Shown: positions 37,068 through 46,066, numbered from the stretch's first letter. The stretch is 64,000 bases of DNA from Lysobacterales bacterium (GCA_016707485.1 JADJHN010000003.1:186001-250000); one strand, 5' to 3'. Numbers and translations: made by a program. Notes: generated from the sequence alone by a model not told the origin.

Positions 37068-37688
37068 TCAGGACTTTCTGCCGGTGGCCAGTGCATAGAC
37101 TTCGTTGCTGCGCGCCCGTGAGGCCTTGGGCTTGCGGATGCTGACGCTGGCGTAATGATTGCGCAAACGTCGTATGTAGTCGTCAAATCCCTGCCCCTGG
37201 AACAATTTGGTCAGGAACGAACCACCCGCGAGCAGATGGTTTTCAGCAAAATCGGCAGCCAGTTCGGCCAGGACCATGGAGCGATCCTGATCTACGGCAC
37301 CGACTCCGCTCATGTTGGGGGCCATGTCGGAAAGCACAAGATCCACCCTCGATCCATCGAGAACCTGCTGCAGCCGCGTCAATACTTCATTCTCGCGGAA
37401 GTCGCCGAGGATGAAGTCGACGCCACCAATGCCCTGCATCGGCAGGATATCAAGGGCAATGATGCGGCCACGATCGCCGAGCCGCTCACGCACCATCTGC
37501 GACCAACCGCCCGGTGCCGCGCCGAGATCGACGACGAGCATGCCGGGCTTGAGCAAGCGGTCACGCTCGATCAATTCATCGAGCTTGAACACCGCCCGCG
37601 AGCGCCACCCTTCTGCCTGCGCCTTCTTCACGTACGGGTCGCTGAAGTGCTCCTGGAGCCAGCGGGAACTGGATTTGCTTCGCGCCAC
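37068..37688 (-). CDS. rlmE: 23S rRNA (uridine-2'-O) methyltransferase RlmE (FtsJ)
   Basis: A 206-residue Rossmann methyltransferase. The SAM loop is VVDLGAAPGGWSQ and the K-D-K-E tetrad is visible: a Lys near KLDELIE, Asp in VLSDMAPNMSG, Lys in FLTKLFQG and Glu in RSNEVYALA. It methylates U2552 of 23S rRNA (E. coli numbering) late in assembly. Gene pair rlmE-ftsH with divergent yhbY is conserved through gammaproteobacteria. Confidence 0.97.
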   Translation of the reverse strand: MARSKSSSRWLQEHFSDPYVKKAQAEGWRSRAVFKLDELIERDRLLKPGMLVVDLGAAPGGWSQMVRERLGDRGRIIALDILPMQGIGGVDFILGDFRENEVLTRLQQVLDGSRVDLVLSDMAPNMSGVGAVDQDRSMVLAELAADFAENHLLAGGSFLTKLFQGQGFDDYIRRLRNHYASVSIRKPKASRARSNEVYALATGRKS

Positions 37689-37797
37689 GTCGTCTCAGAA
37701 CGCGCCGCGCGCGTTTCCCGGTCATTGGATTGCCCGCATAATACCCTGAAAGGCGGCGGCTCCCGCCGGCACCCCACTTCGCTTGCGGACTCCATTC

Positions 37798-38094
37798 ATG
37801 CTGCTGACCCCGTTCCAGAAGCGCTACCTGCGCGGCCTTGCCCATTCCCTGAGTCCGATCGTGCTGCTCGGACAAAAAGGCGTCACGCCGAGTCTCATCA
37901 ACGAACTGGCCCTCGCCATCGGCCATCACGAGCTGGTCAAGGTCAAGCTGTCCGGAGGCGATCGCGAAGAGCGCGCGGCGCAGATCGAAGCACTCTGCGC
38001 GGGTGCCGCCTGTGAACTCGTGCAGACCATCGGCCATACCGCAACGCTGTGGAAGCGCAACGAGAAAGAACCCAAGTTGCCGCTGCCAAAGTAG
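37798..38094 (+). CDS. yhbY: Ribosome-associated CRM-domain protein YhbY
   Basis: A 98-residue RNA-binding protein consisting of a single CRM domain. The signature GQKGVTPSLINELALAIGHHE carries the GxxG loop. It binds pre-50S particles in E. coli. ATG 37798 begins at the conserved MLLTPFQKRYLRG; an in-frame TTG five codons earlier is unlikely. Divergent from rlmE over 109 bp, which must hold both promoters. Confidence 0.93.
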   Translation: MLLTPFQKRYLRGLAHSLSPIVLLGQKGVTPSLINELALAIGHHELVKVKLSGGDREERAAQIEALCAGAACELVQTIGHTATLWKRNEKEPKLPLPK

Positions 38095-38108
38095 CCTGGA
38101 AGACTCAA

Positions 38109-38483
38109 ATGCAGCTGATCCACGATCGGGCCGAGGGCCATTTCTTTATCCGCGCGATCCGTGACGACGCGGTGGTCATCATCGATCGGGAGTTGCGTGC
38201 GAGCTTCCTGATTGCGCCCGACCGCATTGTCGAGGCGTGGCCGATCGCGCGCGTGGACGATCTCGATGCCGCGGCGGTGCAAACCATTCTCGAGCTGAAC
38301 CCGGAGGTGGCGATTCTCGGCACCGGTCGCCGCCAGCAGTTTCCGGACAAGGCACTGCTGCTGCCCCTGCTGCGCCAGGGCATTGGCGTCGAGGTGATGG
38401 ACAACTCGGCCGCCGGGCGAACCTACAACCTGCTTGCTGGCGAAGGCCGCAAGGTCGTCGCCGCCTTCATCCTGCCGGGTTGA
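38109..38483 (+). CDS. Mth938-like (DUF498) protein
   Basis: A 124-residue protein of the Mth938/NDUFAF3 fold. Typical segments are VEAWPI, LELNPEVAILGTGRRQQFP and GIGVEVMDNSAAGRTYNLLAGEGRKVVAAFIL. Bacterial members often sit near membrane-protein or respiratory assembly genes, but no biochemical role is settled. The gene starts 14 nt after yhbY, so co-transcription is likely. It converges on rpoS with 34 bp between stops and no clear terminator hairpin there. Confidence 0.88.
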   Translation: MQLIHDRAEGHFFIRAIRDDAVVIIDRELRASFLIAPDRIVEAWPIARVDDLDAAAVQTILELNPEVAILGTGRRQQFPDKALLLPLLRQGIGVEVMDNSAAGRTYNLLAGEGRKVVAAFILPG

Positions 38484-38517
38484 GTGCATCCGGCTCGGCA
38501 GGAACGAGCACCGTGGG

Positions 38518-39420
38518 CTAGATGGAAGGATCCTGCTGCGAAAGCACGCGCAGGCGCTTGAGCGCCTCATCCTGGATCTGCCGCACGCGCTCCCGCGAAA
38601 TGCCCAGTTCCGCGGCAATCTCGGCCAGGGAGTGCACGGCCTCGCCATTCAGCCCGTAGCGACGCTCGATGATCCAGCATTGGCGCGGCTTCAGCGCCGC
38701 CAGCCAGCCCTGCAACTGACCGCTGCCCTCGATACCGGCGCGTGGGCCCTGGCTGGTCTCGTCCTGATCGACCAGGTGCTCGATCAAGGCTCGATCATCG
38801 CTGTCGGAAATGGGCGCATCGAGCGAACTGATGTGTTCGCTGACGCGGAAAAGCTCACCGAGTTCACGCGCATCCTTGCCGACACGGCGGCCGAGCTCAT
38901 CCATTGATGGTGCGCGCGCCAACTGTGCGGTCAACTCCCTGTTGGCACGCAGGATCTGAGCCAGTTCGCGCAGGACATGCACGGGAATGCGCACGGTCCT
39001 GCCCTGGTGCGACAACGCATGCTGCACGCCATGCCGGATCCACCACATGGCATACGTCGAAAAGCGCAGGCGCCGCGACGGGTCGAACTTCTCGACCGCC
39101 CGGATCAGGCCGATGTTGCCCTCTTCGATCAGATCCATCAGCGGCACGCCGCGACCGACATAACCACGTGCAACCGTGACCACCAGACGCAAGTTGGCCT
39201 CGATCAATCCGCGCCGGGCTGCGACATCGCCTCTTTGCACACGCTCGGCCAGCGCCCACTCCTCTTCGGCATCAAGCAAGGGAATCAAGCCAATCTCGTT
39301 CAGGTAGGCGCCGGTGGAGGTGCGTGTTTCGACATCGACCGGCTCGATTGCATCAAGCAGTTCGAGAACTTCCTCGACCTCCGGTTCCTCGGTCGGATCG
39401 TGCTGCTTGCCGGTAGTCAT
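38518..39420 (-). CDS. rpoS: RNA polymerase sigma factor RpoS
   Basis: A 300-residue sigma-70 family protein. Region 1.2 has YLNEIGLIPLLDAEEE, region 2 has NLRLVVTVARGYVGRGVPL and EKFDPSRRLRFSTYAMWWIR, and region 4 has ELGISRERVRQIQDEALKRL. It directs stationary-phase and stress transcription. ATG 39420 (MTTGKQHD) is used; an in-frame extension back into nlpD is not sigma-like. The order surE-pcm-yqaA-nlpD-rpoS supports RpoS rather than RpoD or RpoH. The rpoS promoter in relatives lies inside nlpD. Confidence 0.95.
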   Translation of the reverse strand: MTTGKQHDPTEEPEVEEVLELLDAIEPVDVETRTSTGAYLNEIGLIPLLDAEEEWALAERVQRGDVAARRGLIEANLRLVVTVARGYVGRGVPLMDLIEEGNIGLIRAVEKFDPSRRLRFSTYAMWWIRHGVQHALSHQGRTVRIPVHVLRELAQILRANRELTAQLARAPSMDELGRRVGKDARELGELFRVSEHISSLDAPISDSDDRALIEHLVDQDETSQGPRAGIEGSGQLQGWLAALKPRQCWIIERRYGLNGEAVHSLAEIAAELGISRERVRQIQDEALKRLRVLSQQDPSI

Positions 39421-39511
39421 GGACGGTATCTTGCGCCAGCGCCCTGCCGGCGCAAGGATTTCGGAAGGCGAAACGCCACGGCGAGCGGACTTGCGCAGCC
39501 GGATTTCATCA

Positions 39512-40399
39512 TCAACGCCTTGGCAGGAATCCGAGCGGATCGACCGGCTTGCCGTTCCTGCGAATCTCGAAATGCAGCATGTCGCGGGTGGCGCTGGATG
39601 AGCCCATCTCGGCAATCTGCTGGCCGGATTTGACCTTGTCGCCTTCCTTGACCAGGCGTCGGCGATTGTGGCCGTAGGCCGAGAGCAGGGTCGAATTGTG
39701 CTTGACGATGATCAACTCGCCATAGCCGATCAATCCGTTGCCGCTGTAGACAACCTCGCCATCCGCCGTGGCGCGCACGGGATCGCCTGACTTGCCGGCA
39801 ATATTGATGCCTTGGCGGGTCTGGTCACCGTTGACGAAGCTCGCGACCACCTGGCCTTCGGCCGGCCAGCGCCAGACCATGTCGGCAGCGGCATTGTTGG
39901 CTTCGACCGCCGGCGCACGCGGCGGCACCGCTGGCGTGGCGGCAGCATCCGCCGGCTTCGCCACGCTTGGTGCCGGGCGCGCTGCCGCAGGTCTGCTCTC
40001 GGCCGACGCAGGCGGCGGCGAGGGCCTGGGTGCAACGCTGGTTGCGCGCGTCGACGGTTGCGGCGTCGATGTGCTCCCGCGGCGCACCGGTGAGCGGCCA
40101 TCCAGGCGGATTTCCTGACCCGGATAGATCGTGTACGGCGCATCGATCCGGTTCTCGCGGGCAAGCTCGCGATAATCAAGACCGTTGCGAAAGGCGATGC
40201 TGTACAGGGTATCGCCGCGGCGGACCCGATAAACGGGAGCGTCCGCCGGCATCGGCATGCTGCGGCGCGACCCGTAGTGCGCGCCAAGGCTGCGATCCTC
40301 GACGGGAGCCGGCGAGGTGGTCGCACACCCGCTCAGGAGCAGGACCAGGCCAGTCAGGAGCGCGATGATTGCTCGATTTATTATGTTGCAATCAATCAC
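39512..40399 (-). CDS. nlpD: NlpD-like lipoprotein, LysM and degenerate M23 domain
   Basis: A 295-residue lipoprotein: lipobox LLSGC (Cys25), LysM domain (about 57-99: YRVRRGDTLYSIAFRNGLD), a Pro/Ala-rich linker, then a LytM/M23 domain (about 172-295). The zinc His of M23 is replaced (INIAGKSGD instead of HxxxD), although LHFEIR is kept. NlpD is an amidase activator rather than an enzyme, so this fits. The start is GTG 40399, directly after the yqaA stop; the ribosome site is poor, which suggests coupling. Confidence 0.92.
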   Translation of the reverse strand: MIDCNIINRAIIALLTGLVLLLSGCATTSPAPVEDRSLGAHYGSRRSMPMPADAPVYRVRRGDTLYSIAFRNGLDYRELARENRIDAPYTIYPGQEIRLDGRSPVRRGSTSTPQPSTRATSVAPRPSPPPASAESRPAAARPAPSVAKPADAAATPAVPPRAPAVEANNAAADMVWRWPAEGQVVASFVNGDQTRQGINIAGKSGDPVRATADGEVVYSGNGLIGYGELIIVKHNSTLLSAYGHNRRRLVKEGDKVKSGQQIAEMGSSSATRDMLHFEIRRNGKPVDPLGFLPRR

Positions 40400-41005
40400 T
40401 TATCTTATAAACTTGAAGTAGATGATCATGACTGCGATCGCCACCAGCATGGCCCAGCCGATCCACTCGATCGAGCGATGCAAGGCTGCCTCGGCTTTCG
40501 GCCCGGCCATGCGGATGACCCCGGCGAGCAGATAAACACGTTTGCCGCGACCGACGATCATGCTGGCGATGAAGGGTAGCAGCGGCACGCCGACAATGCC
40601 TGACGCCCAGGTAAAGATCTTCAACGGCACCGGCAGGAAGCCGGCAACGACCAGCAACCAGAACGCCGACCATGGACTGTGCGTGGCAATCTCGCGCAGC
40701 GCGACCACCTGTTGGTCGATGCGCTCCAGCCAGCCCAGTGATGCAAGCAGCGGCCGCACCCATTCGAATGCATAGTGTCCGAGCGCATAACCAACGATCG
40801 CGCCGAGCACCGAAAAGACGAGACTGACGCTGGCGAAGCGTGCCCAGCGTCGCGGCCGGGCCAGCACCATCGGCCCGAGCATCACTTCCGGCATTACCGG
40901 AAAAATGATCGCTTCGACGAAGCTCAGGATCGCCAGCAGGGGTTCCGCACGGGGATGACTGGCCCATTTCAACGCACGCTCGTACAACGGCTTGAACAGT
41001 TTCAT
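40400..41005 (-). CDS. YqaA/DedA-family inner-membrane protein
   Basis: A 201-residue membrane protein of the VTT/DedA (SNARE-associated) superfamily, YqaA subfamily. It has a start of MKLFKPLYERALKWASHP, the segment FVEAIIFPVMPEVMLGPM and a later GFLPVPLKIFTWASGIVGV re-entrant-like region. DedA members move lipid carriers or help membrane homeostasis; the substrate here is unknown. ATG 41005 gives the conserved N-terminus; the longer in-frame start would overlap pcm. In relatives it also lies between pcm and nlpD. Confidence 0.88.
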   Translation of the reverse strand: MKLFKPLYERALKWASHPRAEPLLAILSFVEAIIFPVMPEVMLGPMVLARPRRWARFASVSLVFSVLGAIVGYALGHYAFEWVRPLLASLGWLERIDQQVVALREIATHSPWSAFWLLVVAGFLPVPLKIFTWASGIVGVPLLPFIASMIVGRGKRVYLLAGVIRMAGPKAEAALHRSIEWIGWAMLVAIAVMIIYFKFIR

Positions 41006-41036
41006 GCGCCGCGCACCTCGACACCATTGATCCTCA

Positions 41037-41714
41037 TCAAGCAATCCCGCCAAGCAGGGGCACGAAACTCACCGCAGCGAGCGTTTCACGCTGCCAGCCC
41101 TGTTCCGTTGCGCGCACGCGCAACAAGGCCTGGCGTCCCGGCGGCCCAACCGGCGCCACCAGCACGCCGCCCGGGGCGAGCTGGTCGAGCAAGGCGTTTT
41201 CCAGATCCGCACCGGCAGCAGTCACCATGATCGCATCGAACGGCGCCTCATCCGGCCAGCCGAGCCGGCCATCATCATGGCGCGAACGGATATTGCCGAG
41301 TCCCAGCTTGCGGAAGCGCCGGCGCGCGTTGCGCAGCAGTTCGTCGATGCGCTCGACCGTATAGACCTGCTCGACCAGGCTGGCCAGCACGGCGCACTGG
41401 TAACCCGAACCCGTGCCGACCTCGAGAACACGTCGCGGCAGGGCATGTTCGATCAGGACTTCGGTCATGCGGGCAACGACATACGGCTGCGAGATGGTCT
41501 GCCCCTGGCCGATCGGCAGGGCGGTGTCCTCGTAGGCGCGCGAGGCCAGCGCCTCGTCGATGAACAGATGGCGTGGCAACTGGCGCAAGGTATCGAGCAC
41601 ACGTCGATCCTGGATACCTTCGCTGTGCAGGCGTTCGATCAGCCGATCGCGCGCGCGTTGCGAGGTCATGCCCAGACCACGCACTTCCGGACGGCTCTGC
41701 GCGAAGCGGCTCAT
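41037..41714 (-). CDS. pcm: Protein-L-isoaspartate O-methyltransferase
   Basis: A 225-residue SAM methyltransferase that repairs isoaspartyl residues. SAM motif I is RVLEVGTGSGYQCAVLA; the upstream DTALPIGQGQTISQPYVVARM is the family signature, and LLDQLAPGGVLVAPVG is motif III. It sits 37 nt after surE, the usual partner in stress survival with rpoS. Start ATG 41714; an alternative ATG lies 15 codons downstream. Confidence 0.96.
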   Translation of the reverse strand: MSRFAQSRPEVRGLGMTSQRARDRLIERLHSEGIQDRRVLDTLRQLPRHLFIDEALASRAYEDTALPIGQGQTISQPYVVARMTEVLIEHALPRRVLEVGTGSGYQCAVLASLVEQVYTVERIDELLRNARRRFRKLGLGNIRSRHDDGRLGWPDEAPFDAIMVTAAGADLENALLDQLAPGGVLVAPVGPPGRQALLRVRATEQGWQRETLAAVSFVPLLGGIA

Positions 41715-41751
41715 TGCTGGAGATCCATCATTGCTGGCAATGCTGCGGACT

Positions 41752-42525
41752 TCATGCCAGCGCGCATTCCATGGTCAGCGAGCTGACCCAGCCGCCGACC
41801 TTGTCCAGCGCCTGGTAGCGGGTCAGATCGACATGGATTGGCGTGATCGAGACATAACCATCGCGAATGGCATGGAAATCGGTGCCGGGACCGTCATCCT
41901 CGACCTCGCCGGGCGGACCTATCCAGTACATCGAACGGCCACGAGGATCCTTCTGCTCGATGCATTGCGCCGCGCGGTGCCGCCGACCGAGCCGGGCCAC
42001 CGAAAAGCCGCGGATCTCCGACCACGGCAGGTCCGGCACATTGACATTGAGGATGGTGTCGGCAGGCAGTGGATCAACCAGCAGCTTGCGCATCAACTGC
42101 ATCACCGCGAGTGCCGCCGAATCGTAATGCTGGCCGCGATGGTCGCGCGTCACCAGGGAAACGGCAATTGCGGGAAGGCCGAGGAAACGCCCCTCCATGG
42201 CGGCCGAGACGGTTCCCGAATAAATCACGTCATCGCCGAGATTGGCCGCGCTGTTGATGCCGGAAACGACAATGTCGGGCGCATGATCGAGCAAGCCGGT
42301 GAGGCCGAGATAAACGCAGTCGGTTGGGGTCCCGGTCACGCTGTAGCGGCCATCGTCGAGGCGCTTGGCCCGGATCGGGCGATCCAGGGTCAGTGAATTG
42401 CTCGCCCCCGAGCGGTCACGATCCGGGGCAACGACGACCACATCGCCAACCGCCGCCAAGTGGCGCGCGAGCACGATGATGCCGGGTGCATCGACCCCGT
42501 CATCATTGCTGACCAGAACACGCAT
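41752..42525 (-). CDS. surE: 5'/3'-nucleotidase SurE
   Basis: A 257-residue metal-dependent phosphatase beginning MRVLVSNDDGVDAPGI, where the Asp pair binds the metal. It has the further motifs APDRDRSGASNSLT, TGTPTDCVYLGL and VSGINSAANLGDDVIYSGTV. It hydrolyses nucleoside monophosphates and short polyphosphate. It heads the surE-pcm-yqaA-nlpD-rpoS series and is divergent from the smr gene (246 bp). Confidence 0.97.
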   Translation of the reverse strand: MRVLVSNDDGVDAPGIIVLARHLAAVGDVVVVAPDRDRSGASNSLTLDRPIRAKRLDDGRYSVTGTPTDCVYLGLTGLLDHAPDIVVSGINSAANLGDDVIYSGTVSAAMEGRFLGLPAIAVSLVTRDHRGQHYDSAALAVMQLMRKLLVDPLPADTILNVNVPDLPWSEIRGFSVARLGRRHRAAQCIEQKDPRGRSMYWIGPPGEVEDDGPGTDFHAIRDGYVSITPIHVDLTRYQALDKVGGWVSSLTMECALA

Positions 42526-42771
42526 GTGCAGTTTCCCTGAAAGGTGCCAGTGGCCGTTCGAATCACGAATCCCGTGCCGGAACCACCGCCCAGAACGAAT
42601 CCTGCAAGCATACCGGATTCATCACTTCGTCTGAATCCGCGGGTCCACCGCAAGCGCCCGCAAGCCGTGCGAAATCAGGGCGCAGGGCGACAAGCGGGGA
42701 CTTCGCGGTTGTCGCGACCGGGCGAACATGCAATGGTCTGCGCCCTCCGCCTTCGCCAGCTTTCGAACACG

Positions 42772-43344
42772 ATGAAGCGAGTCCGTCGCGAAAAACCTGA
42801 CGGCAGCAGCCCGCCAGCCGTAGCCCACGCCGATCGCGAGCTGTTCCGCGATGCCGTCGGTCCGGTGCGCTTGATCAATGCGCATGTCGAACCGCCGCCA
42901 GGCAAACGGCCACGTCCGCGCGCGCGACAGTTCGAGCTGGATGAGGCGGCCGTGCGTGATGAACTGCTGAGCCACGCATTTGATCCCGGCTCGATCGAGC
43001 TCGGTGACGAAATCCTTTATCTCAAGGCGGGTCAACCGGATCGATTGCTCAAGCAGCTTCGTCGCGGGCACTTCAGCGTGCGTGCGGAAATCGATCTGCA
43101 CCAGATGACCGTCGCGGTTGCACGCGAGGCGATCAAGGACTTCCTCGCCGAAGCCAAGGCACACGATGAACTCTGCGTGCGCATCGTGCATGGCAAGGGA
43201 CTGCGCTCGGACGCACGCGGCCCGGTGGTCAAACGCATGACCGAACAACTCCTGCGCCGGCGTGATGATGTACTCGCCTTCGCCTCGGCCTTGCCTGTGC
43301 AGGGCGGAACCGGTGCCGTTCTCGTCCTGCTGCGCGGCGCTTGA
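42772..43344 (+). CDS. Smr-domain endonuclease-like protein (SmrA/SmrB type)
   Basis: A 190-residue protein. A basic N-terminal half with the conserved EIDLHQMTVAVAREAI and VRIVHGKGLRSDARGPVVK forms the Smr domain (about residues 105-185), including the DLH and HGKG motifs linked to nicking activity. The N-terminal helix region resembles E. coli SmrA/SmrB; SmrB cleaves mRNA at collided ribosomes. ATG 42772 gives MKRVRREK; ATG 42733 is possible. The frame upstream of that has no support. It ends directly against the convergent lipoprotein gene. Confidence 0.9.
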   Translation: MKRVRREKPDGSSPPAVAHADRELFRDAVGPVRLINAHVEPPPGKRPRPRARQFELDEAAVRDELLSHAFDPGSIELGDEILYLKAGQPDRLLKQLRRGHFSVRAEIDLHQMTVAVAREAIKDFLAEAKAHDELCVRIVHGKGLRSDARGPVVKRMTEQLLRRRDDVLAFASALPVQGGTGAVLVLLRGA

Positions 43345-43563
43345 TCAGTCGTTGCTGTTGCTGTCCAGCCGCACGCGCTTGGTCGGTGGATTGACCCAGG
43401 TCACATTGACCCCGTTGATGCGACTCGCGTTGTTGACCTCGTTGACGTATTGCGCATCGACAACGATGCGCTCGTTCCTGGCGAACTGGCTGGGCCCATT
43501 GGTGGCGCATGCCGGGAGAACCATCAGGACTGCAGCGATTGCGGCAAACCTCAGACGTTTCAT
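43345..43563 (-). CDS. Small predicted lipoprotein, unknown function
   Basis: A 72-residue protein with signal peptide MKRLRFAAIAAVLMVLPAC, lipidated Cys19, and a polar mature part containing NEVNNASRINGVNVTWVNPP and a C-terminal run RVRLDSNSND. I recognise no domain, but such small lipoproteins with a VTWVNPP core are common next to core genes in this order. ATG 43563 is preferred over 43575. Its stop abuts the stop of the convergent smr gene with no gap. Confidence 0.75.
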   Translation of the reverse strand: MKRLRFAAIAAVLMVLPACATNGPSQFARNERIVVDAQYVNEVNNASRINGVNVTWVNPPTKRVRLDSNSND

Positions 43564-43658
43564 GGCAACCTCCATCGTCTATTGCGATCGGAACGAACCG
43601 ATCCACTTGACTATAGGCTGACTGGCAAGGGCAAGGGCAAGGGCATGACCTGAACCGA

Positions 43659-44672
43659 TCAGCCAGCGGTCGCGCAGATTTCACGCACCAGTGCCGTGGC
43701 AAAGGATCCGGATGGCAGCGAGAACCCGAGCACGAGCGAGCCGTCGTCCATCCACTCGTGATTGAACCCGCTGGCATGCAGGCGCAAGGACCGCCGCTCC
43801 TGGCGCAGGTCATGTGCCGCCAGGCCTTCGGCAAGCGATTTTTCAGCCAGCGCAACTGCATGCTCGATCGCGGCCACCTCGGCGACGCTGCGCAACGCGC
43901 CGGAACCCCACAACGGACCCGTCGGATCGATGTCGTGGCGCAGCAGGCGCGCGCGCACATCGTCATCCAGTGCTTGCGGGCCGAAAATCGAATGCGTGCC
44001 GGCGAGCATCCAGACTTCACCGTCCAATGCCTGATCCCAGGTACCCTGCTCGACCCTTCGCGCCAGCAGCAGGTTGAACAACTGCGAGCGCGCCGCCGAC
44101 AGCGCAAATCCGCGCTGGCTGCGCCCCAGCCTCGCCCCAGCGAACAGGGCATGCGCGCTGCGCAGGTTCTCGCCGTTGCGACCGAAGCGCTGTTCTCCGA
44201 AATAGTTGGGCACGCCCGACCGCGCAATCTGCTCGATGCGTTGCTGCGCGGCTTCACGGTCGCCATGCAGTTCGCAAAGACGGATGCGGAACCGGTTGCC
44301 GCGATGCGCGCCACGTTTGAGTTTTCGCGAATGTCGGCTTGCCGAAAGTATGCGCACGCCTTCGATTTCCAGCGCCTGCCAGTCGGGATCGGCACGCCCT
44401 GGCAGGTGCACGGAGAAGGTTTGCCGGGTCAGCGCATGGCGATCCTTGAGCCCGGAAAAGCCCACCGCCATTGGTGCGACTCCGACAGCAAGGGCGAGTT
44501 GCCGGGCAACCCATTCGGTGTTCGCGTTGCGCTTCTCGATGTGCAGCCAGGCGTGCTCACCGCTGCCATCGGCATTGAAACCGAGTTCTTCATCGACCAC
44601 GAAATCCTCGGCAGTGGCGCGCATGCGTCCGCGCAGCGGCGGGCCGCCGTACGCATACGGAAAGCCGGTCAT
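43659..44672 (-). CDS. truD: tRNA pseudouridine(13) synthase TruD
   Basis: A 337-residue pseudouridine synthase. The catalytic Asp77 lies in GFSGLKDRHALTRQ, and the later GVPNYFGEQRFGRNGENL is the second family motif. It converts U13 of tRNA-Glu in E. coli. The start overlaps the ispF stop (ATGA), the normal ispF-truD coupling. C-terminal SLVLGFSLPSGSFATALVREIC is as expected. Before it lies the 72-residue lipoprotein gene with a 95-bp gap. Confidence 0.96.
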   Translation of the reverse strand: MTGFPYAYGGPPLRGRMRATAEDFVVDEELGFNADGSGEHAWLHIEKRNANTEWVARQLALAVGVAPMAVGFSGLKDRHALTRQTFSVHLPGRADPDWQALEIEGVRILSASRHSRKLKRGAHRGNRFRIRLCELHGDREAAQQRIEQIARSGVPNYFGEQRFGRNGENLRSAHALFAGARLGRSQRGFALSAARSQLFNLLLARRVEQGTWDQALDGEVWMLAGTHSIFGPQALDDDVRARLLRHDIDPTGPLWGSGALRSVAEVAAIEHAVALAEKSLAEGLAAHDLRQERRSLRLHASGFNHEWMDDGSLVLGFSLPSGSFATALVREICATAG

Positions 44673-45220
44673 CGTGCGTCGTCCAGTTCCAGGCGTGCGA
44701 CCAGGGCCGCCAACTCGGGATCACCGGGCATCTCCGCAAGTGGCGCGTGGCGGCGTTGCAGCAGGACCACGGCCATGGCCGCGATGCCCTCGCCGCGTCC
44801 GCAGAAACCAAGCTTTTCGGTGGTCGTCGCCTTGATGTTGACCTCGCTCCTTGCACAACCCAGGTCGGCCGCAAGGTTTTCGCGCATTGCATCGGCATGC
44901 GGGCCGATCTTCGGCGCCTCGCAGACCACGGTGATATCGGCATTTGCCAGCGACCAGCCGTTCTCGATCATCAGGCCCGCGCAATGCAACAGGAAGTGAC
45001 GACTGCTGACATCCTTCCAGCGCGGGTCGGACGGCGGGAAATGGCGACCGATATCGCCCAGTGCCAGCGCGCCGAGAATCGCATCGCAGAGTGCATGGAT
45101 GACCACGTCGCCATCGGAATGTGCAAGCAATCCCTGCACATGCGCAATGGTCACACCACCGAGGACAACATGACTGCCGGGCCCGAAGGCGTGAACATCA
45201 AGACCTTGACCGATGCGCAT
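44669..45220 (-). CDS. ispF: 2-C-methyl-D-erythritol 2,4-cyclodiphosphate synthase
   Basis: A 183-residue MEP-pathway enzyme, somewhat longer than the usual 157-160 through its C-terminus. Zinc ligands are Asp8, His10 (RIGQGLDVHAF) and His42 (SDGDVVIHALCDAILGA). The TTTEKLGFCGRGEGIAA motif binds CDP. It forms MEcPP from CDP-methylerythritol phosphate, two steps after IspD. It overlaps truD and is preceded by a GGGAAT-type inverted repeat that separates it from ispD. Confidence 0.97.
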   Translation of the reverse strand: MRIGQGLDVHAFGPGSHVVLGGVTIAHVQGLLAHSDGDVVIHALCDAILGALALGDIGRHFPPSDPRWKDVSSRHFLLHCAGLMIENGWSLANADITVVCEAPKIGPHADAMRENLAADLGCARSEVNIKATTTEKLGFCGRGEGIAAMAVVLLQRRHAPLAEMPGDPELAALVARLELDDAR

Positions 45221-45225
45221 GGGCG

Positions 45226-45375
45226 GGATGGGAATGGGGAATGGGGAATGGGGAATCGTAGAGCAGAACTCGCCAAGCCGACAGGTTCCCCAAGCAACGG
45301 GGCGTGCCTTTGGACTTTGCCTTCCCTATTCCCTATTCCCTATTCCCTATTCCCCATTCCCCATTCCCGAATCCC
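45226..45375. repeat. GGGAAT-type inverted repeat between ispD and ispF
   Basis: Left arm (45226-45258) is made of GGGAATGG-like units; right arm (45321-45375) is their complement, seven or so copies of CCCTATT or CCCCATT. About 60 bp lie between. On the minus-strand transcript the arms can pair into a long imperfect hairpin. The right arm overlaps the ispD 3' end. Confidence 0.85.
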
Positions 45376-46066
45376 GCAGCAACAGATATTCCGCCAGCGC
45401 CAGATCTGCTGCGGTCGTGACCTTGATGTTGTCTTCACTGCCTTCGACCAGCAAGGGCCGGAATCCGGCGAGTTCCATCGCCATTGCCTCGTCGCCGACG
45501 CTGATGCCGCTGCGGCGGGCCGACTCCAGCGCGTCAGTCAGCTCGGCGCGACGGAACATCTGCGGCGTGAGGGCACGCCAGCGCGTCTCGCGCGGCTCGG
45601 TTTCGAGCACGTGACCGTCAGCGTCGGCACGCTTGAGCGTGTCGCGCAGCGGTGCCGCCAGCAAGGCACCACCAGCCGGCATGCCGCGTTCGATCAAGGC
45701 ATCGATGTCGCCAGGGCAAACGCAAGGCCGAGCGGCATCGTGCACGAGGACGAAATCCGTCCCGGCCACCGTTTCCGGCAAGCGCCGCAAACCAGCCAGC
45801 ACCGAGTCGGCCCGTTCGGCACCACCCGGCACGCTGAGAAAAGGTTTGCCGCAGCAGGCCGATTGCGCCAGCGGGCCCGCGTCATCGGCGGCAGTAACCA
45901 CCACGAGGCCGCGTATTCGCGGATGTGCGGCAAGGCGCTGCAGCGTCCAGGTGAGCAGGGATTTGCCGGCAATCTCGACATGCTGCTTGGGCCGATCGGC
46001 ACCAAATCGGCGGCCACGCCCGGCCGCCGGCACGACGCACCAGAGTCCGCCGTCAGCGTTTGCCAT
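45347..46066 (-). CDS. ispD: 2-C-methyl-D-erythritol 4-phosphate cytidylyltransferase
   Basis: A 239-residue nucleotidyltransferase. The CTP-binding loop is PAAGRGRRFGADRPKQ, with later motifs GGAERADSVLAGL, VLVHDAARP and DTLKR and a C-terminal VEGSEDNIKVTTAADLALAE. It makes CDP-methylerythritol in the MEP isoprenoid route. The start is ATG 46066 (MANADGG), overlapping ftsB by 14 nt. The last residues (GMGNGE) and the TAG stop lie in the GGGAAT repeat, so the native end appears replaced. Confidence 0.96.
   Translation of the reverse strand: MANADGGLWCVVPAAGRGRRFGADRPKQHVEIAGKSLLTWTLQRLAAHPRIRGLVVVTAADDAGPLAQSACCGKPFLSVPGGAERADSVLAGLRRLPETVAGTDFVLVHDAARPCVCPGDIDALIERGMPAGGALLAAPLRDTLKRADADGHVLETEPRETRWRALTPQMFRRAELTDALESARRSGISVGDEAMAMELAGFRPLLVEGSEDNIKVTTAADLALAEYLLLRDSGMGNGE

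Noticed and set aside
39512..40399. Active M23 endopeptidase
   Set aside because: The zinc-binding His is missing; NlpD-type activators show the same loss.
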